Below, piece after piece: positions 36,373 to 43,666 of a DNA stretch of 64,000 nt. Position 1 is the stretch's first letter. Every line of letters begins with the position of its first letter. Location: contig NZ_CP073586.1 of the NCBI RefSeq assembly GCF_022267555.1, forward strand, positions 1,612,001-1,676,000, in the 5' to 3' direction. Both the position numbers and the translations under genes were made by a program. Origin of the DNA: Proteiniphilum propionicum. GTDB lineage: Bacteria; Bacteroidota; Bacteroidia; Bacteroidales; Dysgonomonadaceae. The notes beneath the pieces are model-generated. The model saw nothing but the letters and a program-made list of their open reading frames with translations. It was not told the DNA's origin and made no database searches.

Positions 36373-36734
36373 ACATCATTTCATAATCTCTTCTAAAGCG
36401 GTTTGCAGAATATCTAAATTGAGATAATATTGACGGTAATACTTTTCATTGTCTTACCTTCATTTTTATCTATCCTTCTCTCTAATAATCATCTCCTCAT
36501 TAGTATAGGAACAGCCCAATGGAGATTTCTATTTTTCATAGGCAAAGGTATTTCAGATTCCCGGAATGACGTAAATTCTGAAGCCCTGAAGGGTTTTGGA
36601 AAAAATCTTCCTCTTTCCGCAAGCGGCGAGCGTATTTTTCCCAAAAAATTTGTCATACCGCCAATCTGACCTTTTGCCGCCTATAAAACAATAGAAACCT
36701 CACTGGCTCCGTCCCGGCATATAAAAAAAAGTCG
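36373..36734. other. Non-coding gap, nothing supported
   Basis: 362 bases between the divergent minus-strand pair and the plus-strand PcfJ-like cassette. A 79-codon frame (36430-36669) has no start signal and no family likeness. I see no RNA gene or clear hairpin here. Confidence 0.5.
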
Positions 36735-36992
36735 ATGATTATGAGAAGAACAGAAAAAAATAAAGAAAACAATATTTCCTACTTTCCATCTAGCATCAAA
36801 TTGGTGTTGGCAGGTGCCCTTGTGTGGGCTTTAGCTTCCATTACAGCGTCTTTCGGGTGGGTGGTGACCTTGTTTGCCTTTTATCTCCTTACCCGTCTGA
36901 TATGGCGTATAGTTAAGCTGATTGTCAAACTGTTATTCTCTATTTTGCTTCTGTTCCTCCTTATTTCATTGATCGCATTATTCATCCTCTAA
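36735..36992 (+). CDS. Small two-helix membrane protein of the ICE
   Basis: An 85-residue protein: a charged N-terminus (MIMRRTEKNKENN), then two or three hydrophobic stretches (IKLVLAGALVWALASITASF, and RLIWRIVKLIVKLLFSILLL at the end). It has no enzyme motif. It begins a plus-strand row of four or five genes that ends at 39273, with gaps of 11 to 44 bases, so it is likely the first gene of an operon. Confidence 0.6.
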   Translation: MIMRRTEKNKENNISYFPSSIKLVLAGALVWALASITASFGWVVTLFAFYLLTRLIWRIVKLIVKLLFSILLLFLLISLIALFIL

Positions 36993-37003
36993 AATTAACA
37001 GTT

Positions 37004-37324
37004 ATGACAAAATTATATTCATTATTCGGGGGTACAACCACCGACACAGAAGTAAGAGCAGTAGAAGTAAACCAAATCATTCAGATGGAAGGATACCATG
37101 TAAACGCAGATAACCTCTCTTTTGAGATTGTCGATTATTCGGAGAAAGCAATCGCACTTTTCGGAGATACCAAAGAAATCAAAGACCTGCTTAAAGCAAT
37201 GGGAGGAAAATTCAATCCGAGACTGACCCACAACGGCGAGAAACAGGCAGGTTGGGTATTCTCGAAGACTAAGCGGGAGGAACTGCAATATATGACAATC
37301 TGGAAAAAGAATAATACGAATTAG
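37004..37324 (+). CDS. Conserved ICE/phage protein with FGDTKEIKDLLKAMGGKFNPRL motif split across its C-half
   Basis: A 106-residue protein. The C-terminal half (ALFGDTKEIKDLLKAMGGKF followed by NPRL and GWVFSKTKREEL) is a module seen in many Bacteroidetes plasmid and ICE proteins, alone or fused to antirestriction or methylase domains; its role is unknown. The N-terminal half has no clear motif. It sits 11 bases after the small membrane protein, and the PcfK-like gene follows in 44 bases. Confidence 0.7.
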   Translation: MTKLYSLFGGTTTDTEVRAVEVNQIIQMEGYHVNADNLSFEIVDYSEKAIALFGDTKEIKDLLKAMGGKFNPRLTHNGEKQAGWVFSKTKREELQYMTIWKKNNTN

Positions 37325-37368
37325 TGTATAACAAGGGGTAGTTATGCTACCCCACAAATACCAACAAT

Positions 37369-37782
37369 ATGAAATCAACGAATCATTTCAAAAATACCAT
37401 ACAAGCCTATTTAGAACAACGTGCAGCAAGCGATCCGCAATTTGAATGGGCATATACCACTAAAGAAAACAAGAACATAGACGACTGTATAACCTATATC
37501 CTGAACACAGTTAAGAATTCAGGTTGTAACGGCTTTGAGGACGACGAAATCTTTGGTATGGCGGTTCACTATTACGATGAAGTCAACCTCGAAATAGGAA
37601 AATCAATGAACGCCCATGTAGTAGTAAACCATATGGTGCAACTGACCGAAGAAGAAAAAGAACAGGCACGCAAAGAAGCCATACAGAAAGTACATGATGA
37701 AACATACAGGAAGATGACACAGCCTGTTAAGAAAGCCAGGAAAATGCTCCTAACACCCCAACCCAGTTTATTTGACTTCTAA
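37369..37782 (+). CDS. PcfK-like protein
   Basis: A 137-residue acidic protein matching the PcfK family (named from the conjugative plasmid pCF10) with the core ENKNIDDCITYILNTVKNSG, GFEDDEIFGMAVHYYDE and NAHVVVNHMVQLTEEEKEQA, and the short C-terminal QPSLFDF tail. The PcfK/PcfJ pair is usual in Bacteroidetes mobile elements; the molecular function is not known. It directly precedes the PcfJ-like gene (12 bases). Confidence 0.85.
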   Translation: MKSTNHFKNTIQAYLEQRAASDPQFEWAYTTKENKNIDDCITYILNTVKNSGCNGFEDDEIFGMAVHYYDEVNLEIGKSMNAHVVVNHMVQLTEEEKEQARKEAIQKVHDETYRKMTQPVKKARKMLLTPQPSLFDF

Positions 37783-37794
37783 AATTGTAATCAC

Positions 37795-39090
37795 ATGAAA
37801 CCAAAGAATAAATTCCAACAACGGGTAGTGGAAGCAAGCAAGAAGCTGCCCAAACTTACTAAAGAACAGATTCAGTGGGGATATGACAACACTATCGAAC
37901 ATATCGGACACCGAACCGAAAAAGGTAAGATGACCTGTACCAAATGCGGTCATTCGTGGCAGGGAGCAGGGTATTTAGTCTCTATCCTGACAGATTGCAA
38001 CTGTCCCGAATGCAATACGAAACTAAAGGTTGAAACCACTAAGAAACGGGTATTTAGCGGAAGCTACTACATGACCATTATAACCTCCTGTGAGAGATAT
38101 CAGGTATTGCGTACCATAATCGTAAACTATACCGCTAAGGTCGGAGAATTGCCGAGATACACCCATTCAGAAGTGATGCAACGGTGGATTGCTCCTGATG
38201 GCAAGTATTGCACATTTGCCCGTTTGCGCCAGACATTGGGAACGTGTTATTACGATTCGTGGATAGTTCATACCCCGTTGGAACTGCGGAGCGAGAACAG
38301 CAGCAACAAGTTTTGCATAAACGTATATGACAAGATTGGTATCGGGGAGGTTTACCCAAGACAAAAACTGATCCCCGAACTCAAACGGACAGGCTATAAA
38401 AAAGAGTTTTACGGACAGAAACCTTTAAACCTGTTCCGCACCCTAATGACCGACAACAGAGCCGAAACATTGATAAAAACAGGCTATGCCAAGTTATTGG
38501 AGCGAATAATGGATAGTGGTTGGAAACTTCATATTGACAACTATTGGGCATCCATCCGTATCTGCATCCGGAATAATTATAAAATCAAGGATGCAACCCT
38601 TTGGTGCGACTATATCGACTTACTCCGATTCTTCAGGAAAGACCTGCATAATGCCAAATATGTATGTCCTGCCGACCTGAAAGCAGAACACGACCGATAT
38701 GTAATCAAAAAAGCGAAAGCCGATGCACAAGAGGAAATTGAAAAACAACTCGAAAAAGAAGCCGAATTCAGGCAAGTCAAAGAAAGGTTTTTCGGACTTG
38801 TTTTCACCGATGGAAAAATCAGCGTACATGTCCTTGAAAGCGTGGCAGAGATTATAAAGGAGGGCAAGCTGATGCACCATTGTGTAGGCAGTTATCATTC
38901 AAAATCAAATTCCCTCATTCTATCCGCTTGTGTCGATGGGGAAAAGGTTGAAACAATAGAAGTATCATTGACTAAACTGCAAGTCGTCCAATCGAGAGGA
39001 TTATGCAATAAGAATACCAAATACCACGATAGGATTGTTAACCTTGTAAACAATAATATATCACTTATTGAACAGAGATTAACAGCATAA
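37795..39090 (+). CDS. PcfJ-like protein
   Basis: A 431-residue protein. It begins with a zinc-ribbon-like segment (CTKCGHSWQ..CNCPECNTKL, four Cys pairs) that suggests nucleic-acid or metal binding, and ends with the PcfJ signature (GKLMHHCVGSYHSKSNSLIL, then SLTKLQVVQSRGLCNKN). Long helical middle. The PcfJ name comes from pCF10, where the role is still unknown. Together with PcfK it forms the standard accessory pair of such elements. Confidence 0.85.
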   Translation: MKPKNKFQQRVVEASKKLPKLTKEQIQWGYDNTIEHIGHRTEKGKMTCTKCGHSWQGAGYLVSILTDCNCPECNTKLKVETTKKRVFSGSYYMTIITSCERYQVLRTIIVNYTAKVGELPRYTHSEVMQRWIAPDGKYCTFARLRQTLGTCYYDSWIVHTPLELRSENSSNKFCINVYDKIGIGEVYPRQKLIPELKRTGYKKEFYGQKPLNLFRTLMTDNRAETLIKTGYAKLLERIMDSGWKLHIDNYWASIRICIRNNYKIKDATLWCDYIDLLRFFRKDLHNAKYVCPADLKAEHDRYVIKKAKADAQEEIEKQLEKEAEFRQVKERFFGLVFTDGKISVHVLESVAEIIKEGKLMHHCVGSYHSKSNSLILSACVDGEKVETIEVSLTKLQVVQSRGLCNKNTKYHDRIVNLVNNNISLIEQRLTA

Positions 39091-39105
39091 CAGTAATAGA
39101 GCAAT

Positions 39106-39273
39106 ATGTACAAACTATTTGTGGGGTTTAGGAAATTGGGTGAATTCCCATCCATATCGGAAGCCAAGAAATTTGCCGACCAGAGTGGATATTCAGGAGT
39201 TTTTAATTTAGTTGGAGAGGATTATAGAGATAGTTGGTTTATTTTTAGATACCAAAAACAAAAAAGGGAATAG
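39106..39273 (+). CDS. Small conserved ICE protein, 55 residues
   Basis: ATG 39106 to TAG 39273, just after PcfJ. The product starts MYKLFVGFRKLGEFPSISEA and has the pattern KKFADQSGYSGVFNLVGED, suggestive of a small alpha/beta fold. It ends in a basic stretch (YQKQKRE). The terminator hairpin at 39279 follows within six bases, so this is the last gene of the operon. The function is unknown. Confidence 0.65.
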   Translation: MYKLFVGFRKLGEFPSISEAKKFADQSGYSGVFNLVGEDYRDSWFIFRYQKQKRE

Positions 39274-39278
39274 ATAAG

Positions 39279-39306
39279 GCGGGCGATTTTTCGCCCGTTA
39301 CTTTTT
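39279..39306 (+). terminator. Intrinsic terminator
   Basis: GGGCGA, TTTT loop, TCGCCC, then a T-rich tract; closes the PcfK/PcfJ operon. Confidence 0.85.
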
Positions 39307-39425
39307 CCATGAGCATATAAAAAATGCGGAGAAAAAGTAACAAAAAGCCATTGAATGACAATTGCAATCTATATGCCAGCAATTGGAATATAGTATCGTT
39401 TCTCCACTAATTTTTTAGCAAAGTT

Positions 39426-39563
39426 ACAGGAAATTTCTCACAAGTAGCAAGGTCAAGCCTTATGGTTTGACGAACAATCTTCCTTTTTTCTTTTTATCGG
39501 CAAGCCGAAAGAAAAAAGAGTATTCTTCGTCAAAACCTTGCATGAAGTGAGCATATTTCCTGT
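39426..39563. ncRNA. Large imperfect hairpin (138 nt), candidate structured RNA or DNA element
   Basis: The two ends pair in register: ACAGGAAAT with ATTTCCTGT, CAC with GTG, GCAAGG with CCTTGC, GGTTTGACGAA with TTCGTCAAAACC, TTTTTTCTTT with AAAGAAAAAA, and a CGGCAAGCCG tip. Internal loops separate the stems. It lies in the 338-base gap before radC, is read as one long arm on either strand and has no coding frame. A structured RNA, a single-strand origin or a protein-binding cruciform are all possible. Confidence 0.55.
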
Positions 39564-39565
39564 GG

Positions 39566-39595
39566 TTGTGAAAGCAAAAAATTATTGTTTCACAA
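39566..39595. repeat. Second hairpin upstream of radC
   Basis: TTGTGAAA(G)CAA, short AT loop, TTG(T)TTTCACAA: eight perfect pairs plus three more. It ends 16 bases before the radC ATG and so would sit at its ribosome-binding region. Confidence 0.7.
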
Positions 39596-39611
39596 TTAAA
39601 ACTTTGTTATT

Positions 39612-40064
39612 ATGCAAGTAGATTATTTCAATATTCCGGAAATTAAAGTATCTTATTCTGATAAAGTTAAAACAAGTGATCGCCCTAGAATTACTTGTTC
39701 AAGAGATGCTTCCAAAATATTCAGGGAAGCACATAAGGATTGCATGCAGCATCACGAAGAGTGTCATGTGATGTTTTTAAATAGAGCCAACCGTGTTTTA
39801 GGCATCATGTTGGTTAGTTCGGGAGGAATGAGCGGTACGGTAGTTGATATCCGGATTATTCTGCAAACCGCACTTAAAGTTAATTGTTCAGGGATTTGCC
39901 TGGCCCATAACCATCCGAGTGGGGCCTTGAGTCCGAGTCCGCAGGATGTTTTTCTTACCAAGAAACTGAAAGAAGCCTGTGGTTTGATGGATATTCAGCT
40001 TTTAGATCATATCATTGTTACAGAAGAAAACTATTTAAGTTTAGCAGATGAGGGGCTCTTTTGA
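39612..40064 (+). CDS. radC: RadC/JAB-domain protein of the ICE
   Basis: A 150-residue MPN+/JAMM-type protein: VMFLNRANRVLGIMLVSSGG, the metal motif LAHNHPSGALSPSPQDV (HxH with the downstream Asp), and LLDHIIVTEENYLSLADEGL. It is much shorter than chromosomal RadC because the helix-hairpin-helix domain is missing, as in the RadC-like genes of many Bacteroidetes plasmids and ICEs. The activity is unproven. It is preceded by the two hairpins at 39426 and 39566. Confidence 0.9.
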   Translation: MQVDYFNIPEIKVSYSDKVKTSDRPRITCSRDASKIFREAHKDCMQHHEECHVMFLNRANRVLGIMLVSSGGMSGTVVDIRIILQTALKVNCSGICLAHNHPSGALSPSPQDVFLTKKLKEACGLMDIQLLDHIIVTEENYLSLADEGLF

Positions 40065-40075
40065 GCCTCTTTTTT
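40050..40075 (+). terminator. Intrinsic terminator overlapping the radC stop
   Basis: GAGGGGCTC, TTTT, GAGCCTC, then TTTTTT; the stem contains the last codons of radC. Confidence 0.85.
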
Positions 40076-40203
40076 GGTCGAAATTTTCAATTGTGCATAT
40101 TGATTTTAATTAATTTTCGGATGTGTAAATACAGATAACCAAAACAGATAATGATTGTCATATATTTCGTGAACAATTGGATTGAATCTTAATTTTTAAT
40201 TTA

Positions 40204-40211
40204 TAACTTTG
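40204..40211 (+). promoter_or_regulatory. -7 box TAACTTTG
   Basis: 20 bases before the gene at 40231; -33 is weak. Confidence 0.5.
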
Positions 40212-40230
40212 TTTCAATAAAATAAGGATC

Positions 40231-40584
40231 ATGCTTGAACGTTTTTACGACATAAGCCATTTATCGACCAGGCAACTTCAGGAACTATATGCCACCTACA
40301 TCAAAAAAGGTTGGAAAGATTTTGACTATTATGAATTAACCCCGGAAGGAGCACCTCCGCCGGAATTATCGGATGCGGAAGTAATCCTTAATTTGAATGC
40401 TGGACATCCACATAATTACTGCGTCTTTATGATTGATTGTGAGGATGAAAAAGACGGGGTGATGTTCGGCTTCGGGTTAGTCTACCATCCTGACTTTGCA
40501 GTATATTTGCATCTTCCCGTTAGCCTGTTGGATGAAATCACGGAAGAATATTCCTTGGTTCCCGATCCTTCAGTCGCCCCATGA
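40231..40584 (+). CDS. Conserved hypothetical ICE protein, 117 residues
   Basis: An acidic, soluble protein starting MLERFYDISHLSTRQLQELY, with ELTPEGAPPPELSDAEVILN and CVFMIDCEDEKDGVMFGFGL. It has no signal peptide or membrane segment. Its own promoter and the terminator at 40606 make it a one-gene unit. I do not recognise a family or function; its placement next to radC in the ICE suggests an accessory role. Confidence 0.65.
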   Translation: MLERFYDISHLSTRQLQELYATYIKKGWKDFDYYELTPEGAPPPELSDAEVILNLNAGHPHNYCVFMIDCEDEKDGVMFGFGLVYHPDFAVYLHLPVSLLDEITEEYSLVPDPSVAP

Positions 40585-40605
40585 TTTAAATTCCAGATAA
40601 GAAAA

Positions 40606-40640
40606 AGGGCTGTACTAGAAATTTTCTGGTACAGCCCCTT
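40606..40640. terminator. Bidirectional terminator
   Basis: AGGGCTGTAC, 13-base loop, GTACAGCCCCTT, flanked by A-rich and T-rich sequence; it lies between the plus-strand gene at 40231 and the minus-strand lipoprotein at 40666. Confidence 0.85.
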
Positions 40641-40665
40641 CCATGTTCTAATTTATAAACTGTTT

Positions 40666-41178
40666 TCAATTTAATATAAATTCATCTGAAAGAGTAATAC
40701 GGATGTTATTTGGACTTCTTTTGATTGTTGGAATCACAATACTAAACTCTTTCTCTATCCGATATCTCCCCGGTTTTAAATTCCTAATGAACAGAATAGC
40801 ATCAGAACCTCTACTGCTTTGGGGGCCCACAGGTATTTCTACATCCGCCCAAATCGTGTTCTCTAATTGTGAGATACTTTTCCAAATTCCAGATTCGAAG
40901 TATTTCATGGAATACCTACTCCCTGTAAGAAGTTTATAATCAGAATTATTTATTATATTCATGTGTAGGGTATCCGGATACATACTGAATATAGAATCTT
41001 CTAACTCCATACGAATATCTAAAGAATTAATGTAAGTTTCCAACATATTATCCTTTACTGAATCATTTTTTACAGATTCAGTTCTATTTTTCGATAAAGA
41101 ATCCGTACCCTCTGTCCCACTTGGTTTAAATGTGCAACTAATAAAAAGAACAACACAAAGAAAAAATAATCCTTTCAT
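40666..41178 (-). CDS. Lipoprotein with bacterial Ig-like domain
   Basis: The preferred ATG (41178) gives 170 residues with a lipoprotein signal (MKGLFFLCVVLFISC), a low-complexity polar linker (TEGTDSLSKNRTESVKNDSV) and an Ig-like beta domain (MELEDSIFSMYPDTLHMNII, then RGSDAILFIRNLKPGRYRIE). The longer frame from 41319 has no signal and runs into the protease fragment. It is the gene next to a serine protease remnant, possibly once an operon for a secreted protease and its partner. Confidence 0.75.
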   Translation of the reverse strand: MKGLFFLCVVLFISCTFKPSGTEGTDSLSKNRTESVKNDSVKDNMLETYINSLDIRMELEDSIFSMYPDTLHMNIINNSDYKLLTGSRYSMKYFESGIWKSISQLENTIWADVEIPVGPQSSRGSDAILFIRNLKPGRYRIEKEFSIVIPTIKRSPNNIRITLSDEFILN

Positions 41179-41179
41179 A

Positions 41180-41439
41180 TTAATAGCGTGTAGCACCAAA
41201 CACATTTTGAATATTTTGGAATTTTGTGTAATAAGAGTAGTTAGTATTTGGTAATCTGCCAATATGGGTACCTGTCGTATAATTCGTGAAGCCATTTGAC
41301 GAATATACGAGCCCACCACTATCGCCAGGGCTTGAGTTTGAGGTATAATTTACTTCAACTATGTCATTCATAAATTGACCCTCCACGTATCCTGCAAAAT
41401 TATTATTTGTAACTGTCCCGTATAAGTTTCCTGACGCCT
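41180..41439 (-). pseudogene. C-terminal fragment of a trypsin-like serine protease
   Basis: An open frame without its own early start reads NLYGTVTNNNFAGYVEGQFM, NSSPGDSGGLVYSS (the GDSGG serine box) and GTHIGRLPNTNYSYYTKFQN to the stop at 41180. The catalytic His and Asp segments are absent and a stop closes the frame at 41440. It is the tail of a chymotrypsin-like protease that lost its front half. Confidence 0.8.
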
Positions 41440-41482
41440 TTCAATATAAATTTACATTTGTACATTTTATGGTATTAGGAAA

Positions 41483-41701
41483 TCATGGGATTTGACCGTC
41501 TATCTCCGTTCTAAATTTTAAAGGATTGGCCACATAACGGTAACTATTTGTAGCGCCTCCTGTCGTCACGATAAGCGTACCAAAACCAGCTGTTCGCCCC
41601 CAAATACCCTGACTGATCCTGATACCTTCGCACTTGTTCAACATTAGTTCCAATGCATCCCTTTTTATAATTCCCGATTTAAGGATCAGCCTTTTGTTAG
41701 T
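41483..41701 (-). pseudogene. C-terminal part of a PH-domain membrane protein, split by an IS
   Basis: Minus-strand frame TNKRLILKSGIIKRDALELM, LNKCEGIRISQGIWGRTAGF, then VANPLKFRTEIDG and a stop at 41483. This is the second half of a bacterial PH (bPH) protein whose first half, ending at SLYVV, lies on the other side of the IS1380-type element (43375-43602). Both flanks carry TACTA, so removal of the element restores the gene. Confidence 0.85.
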
Positions 41702-41706
41702 TACTA

Positions 41707-43374
41707 CTTAAAAATCTCATTTAAAATTCCCAACTCAAATTAATAGTTTTCAAAGCGGAATTTCTCTTTTTTTCGAGAGATACCGTTTTATTTTCTTTTC
41801 ATCTTCACTGTTTCTTGCACGTTTAACGTGTTGATTTACTTTTTATGGTGGCATTTTTATATATATTAACATTATCACTCTTCCAAGGCATGGCAATTCC
41901 TTGTCATAAACCCTTTTACGACACGAAAGATGGCGATGGACGATTAAGTGAAAATCCGTCATCCGGTCATCGTTGTCGTTATTCGCTGCTCAAAATCACG
42001 CCACCCCGCTTTTCGGTAATACTCCTTAGGCATTTTTACCGTGACCTGCCTGCCGGATTTCACCACTTTACCCGGCACTCGGATAAACCATTCTCGGAAG
42101 GTAGAGTGCTCTTGGCGCCAAACCCAAAAGTCGCCCCGGTATCGCATGAGCACCGATAAACTGTAGGCAAATGACGAAAGTTGCCAAAGAATATCGTTTA
42201 CCCAAAAATCATGCGTGATGGTTTTTCCCGCACAAAGCGAGTTTTTGGTTTGCTCGATCCAATTCTCACTCTCTGATCGGGATCCATAAAGGGTATGGAG
42301 CTGCAAGGCATCCAATCCTTTCAGGTTCGAGCAATAGCAAAAGTACTCATACTCGGGTACAAATTGTTTTTCGCCAAAATAATCGACTTCAACCATTTGC
42401 TTTATGATGCGCACGGCATAAAACATGCGGGGATTCCTCCAACCGCTACATTGATGTATAAACCGGCAGGTCGCCGTCCGTGGGTCAACCGGTTGCCATG
42501 TCTGCCCGGCAAGCAAATCTTTCAGGTTTTTCAGCTTTACTTTCACCAAATATTCATGTTTGCCCTCTTCCAGCAAATCAAACAATCCACCATTGAAAAA
42601 GCCGCTGTCTGCCCTGAAAAAAACCTTCTCCACCTTTTTGGGGAAGAGCGGCCAAGGTTTCTTTGACAAATTCACAAACGCCGTTTGAGGTGTAGCTTGA
42701 ACCCGGGCGGAGCCACGAATTGACAAGCAGTTTCATCTCCGTGACGAAACATAAGATGGGGTGATAGCTTTTCGCGCCCTTTTTATGCGAGTTGTAACCC
42801 ACTTCAGCTCCTTGTTGGTTGCCGTAAACGGTAAATGTGCTTGAGTCGCAATCAAGCGTCACGCGTTTTAACCCGCAACGGGAAACTTGCAAGCCGGTAA
42901 AATCCAATAACAACTCGTGAAGCGAACGGGCGCCCCTTTCACCCAAACCTGTCAAATGGCGGCGTATGGTGTCCTCGTCAATGTTCTTGGGTAACTTCAA
43001 CAAGCGGGAAACCAAGGCGTCAAAGGTGAAATTTTCAATCCGCTTCAAACGGTGAACACCGCACAACGAAGCCAACAGGACACTTGAGAGTATTTGGGCT
43101 GTACTGAAACGGCTTGCATTGTGCCGGGTGGTTGGGAAAAGATGTTCCAACCGACGATAAATGCCGCAATGGTTGATAAAATCAGAGGTTACGCTTAACC
43201 CTGAATATGACGTTAATTGTTCTGAACTGAACTCTTTCTTTACTGAACTGGCAGTAAATGAGATTTTTTTACTATTTTTGTATTGCATGTGTCGGGTGAG
43301 TGTTATTTTTTATTTAACACCTTAAAGATAAATACTTTATCTGACACATGCAACTTTTATTTGAGACTTTTAGG
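41707..43374 (-). mobile_element. IS1380-family insertion sequence (1668 bp) with 5-bp target duplication
   Basis: Terminal inverted repeats CTTAAAAATCTCATTTAAAA (left, 41707) and CCTAAAAGTCTCAAATAAAA (right end, read inwards) match at 16 of 20 positions. Target duplication TACTA at 41702-41706 and 43375-43379. The insertion lies in the PH-domain gene. The transposase frame is interrupted. Confidence 0.9.
41959..43288 (-). pseudogene. IS1380-family transposase with a frameshift
   Basis: Frame one (43288 to 42578) begins MQYKNSKKISFTASSVKKEF and carries TLDCDSSTFTVYGNQQGAEV (first Asp) up to KETLAALPQK; frame two (from about 42640 to 41959) continues KKVEKVFFRADSGFFNGGLF (second Asp) and SRSESENWIEQTKNSL (Glu). 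The shift occurs at a CCCCAAAAAGG run near 42640, consistent with one extra base. The two frames together give a full-length IS1380 DDE transposase, so it is probably inactive unless the ribosome slips or the extra base is a sequence error. Confidence 0.85.
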
Positions 43375-43602
43375 TACTACATATAGGGAACCTATTTTCG
43401 TGAATAATCTTTCAAACAATGAGAATGTACCAAGGACAAGTAGTATGATTCCGCCCCAGTGAATAAACCCTGTTTCAAGGGCCGAGTAAAACAAGTACCC
43501 AAAAAGAAGAAGTAATGCAGGACGGACAAAGATAAACCAGTGTATGTTCGCTTGATATACGATATTTTCTCCCGATGATAGATTGTTACGTAAATAGCCC
43601 AT
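43375..43602 (-). pseudogene. N-terminal part of the split PH-domain membrane protein
   Basis: ATG at 43602, MGYLRNNLSSGENIVYQANI, two membrane helices (ALLLLFGYLFYSALETG; IILLVLGTFSLFERLF) and SLYVV, where the IS1380-type element interrupts. In the intact family the next residues are TNKR, which is how the fragment at 41701 begins. The family (YdbT-type bPH domain) has no known function in ICEs. Confidence 0.85.
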
Positions 43603-43666
43603 AATAATTAAATCTATAGTATTTATTCTTTCGAAATGCAAATATACAATATATGCATATCGTTTT

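Noticed and set aside
36430-36669. 79-codon plus-strand frame between the defence-like pair and the PcfJ operon
   Set aside because: No ribosome site, no family likeness, and no following gene in the same direction without a gap.
41180-41386. Complete 68-residue protein
   Set aside because: It is only the end of a protease; the ATG lies inside a longer open frame that lost its front half.
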